DNA of 8,669 nt, from the NCBI GenBank assembly GCA_025774205.1, contig JALGWK010000099.1, positions 1-8,669 of the forward strand, read 5' to 3'. The stretch's first letter is position 1. Every line of letters starts with the position of its first letter. The DNA comes from a bacterium (GTDB lineage: Bacteria > Blakebacterota > Blakebacteria > Blakebacterales > Blakebacteraceae). Of the stretch, positions 6,146 through 8,669 are shown in pieces. The notes beneath the pieces are model-generated. The model was given only the letters and a program-made list of their open reading frames with translations. It had not been told where the DNA came from and searched no databases. The translations under genes were made by a program, and so were the position numbers.

Positions 6146-7894
6146 ATGGCAGTCAGCGGTAACGACATCACTATCAGACGGGAGTTCGACCGGCGCTCAT
6201 GCGCGGTCACCCTCTCCGACATGGAGGTCTTCCTCTTCCCCGAACTCATGTACAGCCTGCTGCTGGCCAACATCATGTCGCCGCGGATATGGAAGTGGCG
6301 GGAGGATCCCTGGTTCGACGGCTTCGACGAGATGAAGCCGTACCGTCGGATCGTCCGGCTGAAGCAGTACGTCATGGACCACTACTTCTTCAACCTCGAC
6401 CTCGACACCTGGGGGCTGACCTCCACCGAACGGGAGATCGCGCGTTTCAGCGACTACATCTCCGAGGAGGAACTGAGCCAGTCCAACGCCCTCTTCGGGT
6501 ATGAAGGGGACCGGTACTACTTCGATATCGACATCAGGACCCACTTCGGGCTGGATGCCTACACCGGCAACATCATCCCCTACTGGAAGACCGAGACGGT
6601 CGAGGCGATGGATGCCTTCCGGCACAAGGAGAACTACCCGACCGGGGCGGGGGAGTGTGTCTCGCTGGCCGCGCTCTACGCCGCGGCCCTCTTCATCGTG
6701 GCCCGGATACCGCTCGAAGACATCTTCATGATGGCCACCCCTCTCCACTCGCAGAACTTCATCGACCTGAAAGAGGGGATCCTCACCAACAACCGCCGAC
6801 TGGTGACGAAGAACATGTGGTACAACGGGACCGCCCTCTCGGCGCAGGCCCGACGCGCGCTCGAGAACGAGCGGGTCACGATCGTCACCCACCAGAGCGG
6901 CTGGATCCACACCCTCTACGAGGAAGCCACGATCGATCCCGAAGCGTACGAGTACTTCTCCGGCCGGCTCCGCGAGTTCCTGACGATCAATCCCACTCCG
7001 GATATCCTCGGCAACTGGCTGCGGCAGAGCCGTGGGCGCCAGGAGTGCTTCCAGGTACGCTGGAACATCCAAGGCCGGGACCACTACATCAGCGCTGAAC
7101 GGGCCTTCGCCTACGAGGACGACTGTCCCTACCGGCTGACCGACAATACCCGACAGAAACTGATCAAAGAGATCGACCACGAGGAGTTCCGCCACACCCC
7201 CTTCGAGAAGCGGATCGTCCTCAACGACCTGGAGGAGTACTTCAGTGAGGGCACCGTGGATGTCTGCGATCCTGACGTCGTGGCCCGGCTCAAGGTCGGT
7301 TTCGCCTCCGACTGCATGGACGCCGAAGCGGCCCTCGATGACTTCATCGCCTTCTGCCATGTCGATCCCCGGCTTCCTGACGCGGGCAACAGGACGTTCA
7401 GCGAGATCGGTGAACCGCTCCTGATCGACACGCTCATGGACCGGGAGGCGATCATAGCCCGCCTCGAGAATCTCAGGGGGAAGAACCGGTATGCCGATCT
7501 GGCCTTCTATGCCTGGCGTGATCTGAGCCGGACCGAAGTCGAGCCGTTCCTGGCGGCTGCGATCGACCGGAGCCCGGTCTCACTCGATGGCGCCGGTGAG
7601 ATGGATTCCGCGGCGCTCTTCGACCACCTGAACAGCTTGCTCCCCGAGTCGACCTACGACGAGCCGGGACGACTCGCCCAGCCCGATGAGGTCTGGAACT
7701 TCGGTCGAGGTGACGGTATCGAGAAGGCGATCACGATGGCAACGGTCCTGCGGGGGAATGGTGTGACGGGGGAAATGACGCTCTCGATCGGATCGGGGGA
7801 AGTCGTTCTGGGGGTTGGCGGTGAGCAGTGGTCGTTTCCGACCTCGAAGGGACTTGAGGGTCGGGAATGGATCATCCCCGAGCGATCCCTGTAA
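6146..7894 (+). CDS. Uncharacterised cytoplasmic protein with transglutaminase-like Cys/His core
   Basis: I do not recognise a named family for this 582-residue protein. ATG 6146 is supported by AAAGGGAA (6129-6136) about 9 nt upstream. There is no signal peptide and no membrane segment. The central part contains GAGECVSLAALYAAAL (Cys171), then ATPLHSQNFID (His201, Asp207), then a conserved-looking LTNNRRLVTKNMWYNG (213-228). A Cys at the start of a helix, followed about 30 residues later by a strand with His and an acidic or Asn residue, is the layout of the transglutaminase-like/papain-fold superfamily. A Cys-His-Asp triad of 171/201/207 is therefore inferred. The N-terminal 150 residues are rich in Tyr, Trp and acidic residues. 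Residues 330-520 look helical, and about 535-580 form a short beta-rich tail. The gene stands alone, divergent from the TPR gene and convergent with yceI, so context says little about substrate. Confidence 0.8.
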   Translation: MAVSGNDITIRREFDRRSCAVTLSDMEVFLFPELMYSLLLANIMSPRIWKWREDPWFDGFDEMKPYRRIVRLKQYVMDHYFFNLDLDTWGLTSTEREIARFSDYISEEELSQSNALFGYEGDRYYFDIDIRTHFGLDAYTGNIIPYWKTETVEAMDAFRHKENYPTGAGECVSLAALYAAALFIVARIPLEDIFMMATPLHSQNFIDLKEGILTNNRRLVTKNMWYNGTALSAQARRALENERVTIVTHQSGWIHTLYEEATIDPEAYEYFSGRLREFLTINPTPDILGNWLRQSRGRQECFQVRWNIQGRDHYISAERAFAYEDDCPYRLTDNTRQKLIKEIDHEEFRHTPFEKRIVLNDLEEYFSEGTVDVCDPDVVARLKVGFASDCMDAEAALDDFIAFCHVDPRLPDAGNRTFSEIGEPLLIDTLMDREAIIARLENLRGKNRYADLAFYAWRDLSRTEVEPFLAAAIDRSPVSLDGAGEMDSAALFDHLNSLLPESTYDEPGRLAQPDEVWNFGRGDGIEKAITMATVLRGNGVTGEMTLSIGSGEVVLGVGGEQWSFPTSKGLEGREWIIPERSL

Positions 7895-7921
7895 CCTGCT
7901 CTCTCGCCTGTATTACCCTCC

Positions 7922-7948
7922 CGGTGACTTCCCCGTTACCGTTGTTCT
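7922..7948 (+). terminator. Weak intrinsic terminator candidate after the 582-residue gene
   Basis: CGGTGAC (7922-7928) pairs with GTTACCG (7935-7941) to give a 7-bp stem with one G-U wobble and a 6-nt loop. TTGTTCT follows. It lies 27 nt past the stop, in the 81-nt gap between convergent genes. On the minus strand the wobble becomes a C-A mismatch, so it fits plus-strand termination better. The T-tract is interrupted. Confidence 0.4.
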
Positions 7949-7975
7949 GATCGCTTATGGCAACTGAATCCCACC

Positions 7976-8575
7976 TCAGTCGGTCATCGGGGTCATCAGC
8001 TCCATGTTGATCTCGATCTTTATCTTGTTGCCGACGATCGCGCCGCCGCCATCAAGGGTCTTGCTCCAGGCGACGCCGTAGTCGTGCCGGTCGATCTCCA
8101 GCCAGGCGTTGGCGCCGTAGCGCTGCTCACCCTGCATACCGTCGATGGGACCGACCAGTTCGAACGCCATTTCCACTTCCTTTTTCACCCCGCGGATGGT
8201 CAGGTCGCCGATGGCCACCAGGTGCTCATCACGCTCCTCGACCCTGGTGCTCTCGAAGGTGATGGTAGGGTGGTTTTCCATGTCGAAGAAGTCGGAGCTG
8301 CGCAGGTGGTTGTCGCGCATCTCGTTCCCGGTGTTGATGCTGGTGACGTTGATCGAGGCCTTGACCCAGGAATTCTCCAGGTTCTCCTCGTCGTAGAAGA
8401 CGTTGCCGGTGAAGTCCTCGAACTGCCCCTTCACGGTGGCGATCACCATGTGTTTGGCCGAGAAGCCGACGTAACTGTGGGGCATGTCGAAACCAAGGTT
8501 GCCCGGAGTTGCCGGAAAGGCCATGGCCAGAGCCAGCAGGAACGGGACCGCGTAGAGTACTTTCATTCTGTGCAT
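7976..8575 (-). CDS. yceI: YceI-family lipocalin-like protein, secreted
   Basis: The 199-residue product starts at ATG 8575, chosen because a strong AGGAGGT (8588 to 8582) lies 6 nt before it; ATG 8566 would be too far. Residues 1-19 form a signal peptide: a positive MHRMK start, a hydrophobic core and a cleavage site at Ala-Met-Ala. The mature part matches the YceI domain throughout: SYVGFSAKHM near the start, VTSINTGNEMRDNHLRSSDFF, FDMENHPTITFEST, GDLTIRGVKKEVE, and a closing beta-strand pair. This family forms an extended lipocalin-like barrel that in known members binds polyisoprenoids such as octaprenyl chains. A periplasmic lipid-carrier role is therefore likely but not shown. The gene is full length for the family, stands alone on this strand and is preceded by a remarkable leader hairpin. 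Confidence 0.95.
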   Translation of the reverse strand: MHRMKVLYAVPFLLALAMAFPATPGNLGFDMPHSYVGFSAKHMVIATVKGQFEDFTGNVFYDEENLENSWVKASINVTSINTGNEMRDNHLRSSDFFDMENHPTITFESTRVEERDEHLVAIGDLTIRGVKKEVEMAFELVGPIDGMQGEQRYGANAWLEIDRHDYGVAWSKTLDGGGAIVGNKIKIEINMELMTPMTD

Positions 8576-8580
8576 CGGTG

Positions 8581-8620
8581 TACCTCCTGAAAATAAGAAG
8601 TTCTGATTTGTCAGGAGGTA
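8581..8620 (-). promoter_or_regulatory. Leader hairpin that sequesters the yceI Shine-Dalgarno sequence
   Basis: TACCTCCTGA (8581-8590) and TCAGGAGGTA (8611-8620) are a perfect 10-bp inverted repeat with 20 nt between them. In the minus-strand mRNA the 3' arm contains the whole AGGAGGU ribosome site of yceI, and the 5' arm is its complement. The inner 20 nt can add AAAU/AUUU pairs after one bulged C, then a short AGA/UCU stem after a mismatch, so nearly all 40 nt can fold. This would hide the ribosome site. An RNA thermometer, ligand- or protein-controlled switch, or sRNA target are possible roles. The same repeat could instead be a DNA operator. No promoter is identifiable upstream, so inclusion in the transcript is inferred. 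Confidence 0.65.
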
Positions 8621-8669
8621 GGTGGGGGGAGGGGGGTGGTTGGTTACAGGCAAACTTGCGGATAGTCGC
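8621..8669. other. G-rich upstream region of yceI
   Basis: The plus strand carries two runs of six G (8624-8629 and 8631-8636) flanked by GG doublets, so the yceI leader or promoter is C-rich here. I see no clear -10 or -35 element and no gene before the window ends. Confidence 0.4.

Noticed and set aside
6197-7360. Minus-strand open frame of 387 codons inside the 582-residue gene
   Set aside because: The product is biased to Val, Gly, Glu and Asp, as expected from antisense of GC-rich coding DNA. The plus-strand gene has a Shine-Dalgarno and a coherent protein.
8084-8590. Plus-strand open frame opposite yceI
   Set aside because: It is antisense to a clear YceI domain; its composition is shadow-like and it has no ribosome site.
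8611-8645. Possible G-quadruplex upstream of yceI
   Set aside because: Only two long G runs exist, with GG doublets around them, so it does not meet the usual four-run pattern; kept only as a composition note.

Overview
The window reads as a GC-rich bacterial chromosome segment. A secreted S8 protease, a signal-peptide-bearing YceI protein and a methyltransferase fused to a predicted periplasmic domain all suggest a diderm. Codon use looks uniform. I see no transposase, integrase, tRNA, rRNA or CRISPR array. I cannot assign a phylum from this sequence. A poorly studied environmental lineage (FCB group or Gemmatimonadota-like) is only a guess.

Layout. (1) 1-1517, minus: a subtilisin-family protease whose 3' end lies outside the window. 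(2) 1562-5362, plus: a tight co-directional cluster of rhomboid intramembrane protease, a broken Nudix hydrolase, a membrane methyltransferase-like protein with a large extra C-terminal domain, and DNA polymerase IV (dinB). Gaps are 13-15 nt or short overlaps, so this is probably one operon. A 22-bp imperfect tandem repeat covers the dinB stop. (3) 5394-6050, minus: a small membrane protein with TPR-like repeats, convergent with dinB. (4) 6146-7894, plus: an unnamed 582-residue protein with a transglutaminase-like Cys/His signature, divergent from the TPR gene. (5) 7976-8575, minus: a secreted YceI-family lipocalin-like protein, convergent with gene 4.

The genes do not form one obvious pathway. 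Several act at the envelope: a secreted protease, an intramembrane protease, a membrane methyltransferase, a TPR membrane protein and YceI. The most notable non-coding signals are two. A perfect 10-bp inverted repeat in the yceI leader would bury its strong Shine-Dalgarno sequence in a long hairpin. The protease and TPR genes share a start architecture in which a TANNNT -10-like hexamer lies exactly 7 nt before an ATG without a Shine-Dalgarno sequence, which suggests leaderless transcripts. The most notable coding oddities are the internally deleted, frameshifted Nudix gene and the methyltransferase fusion.
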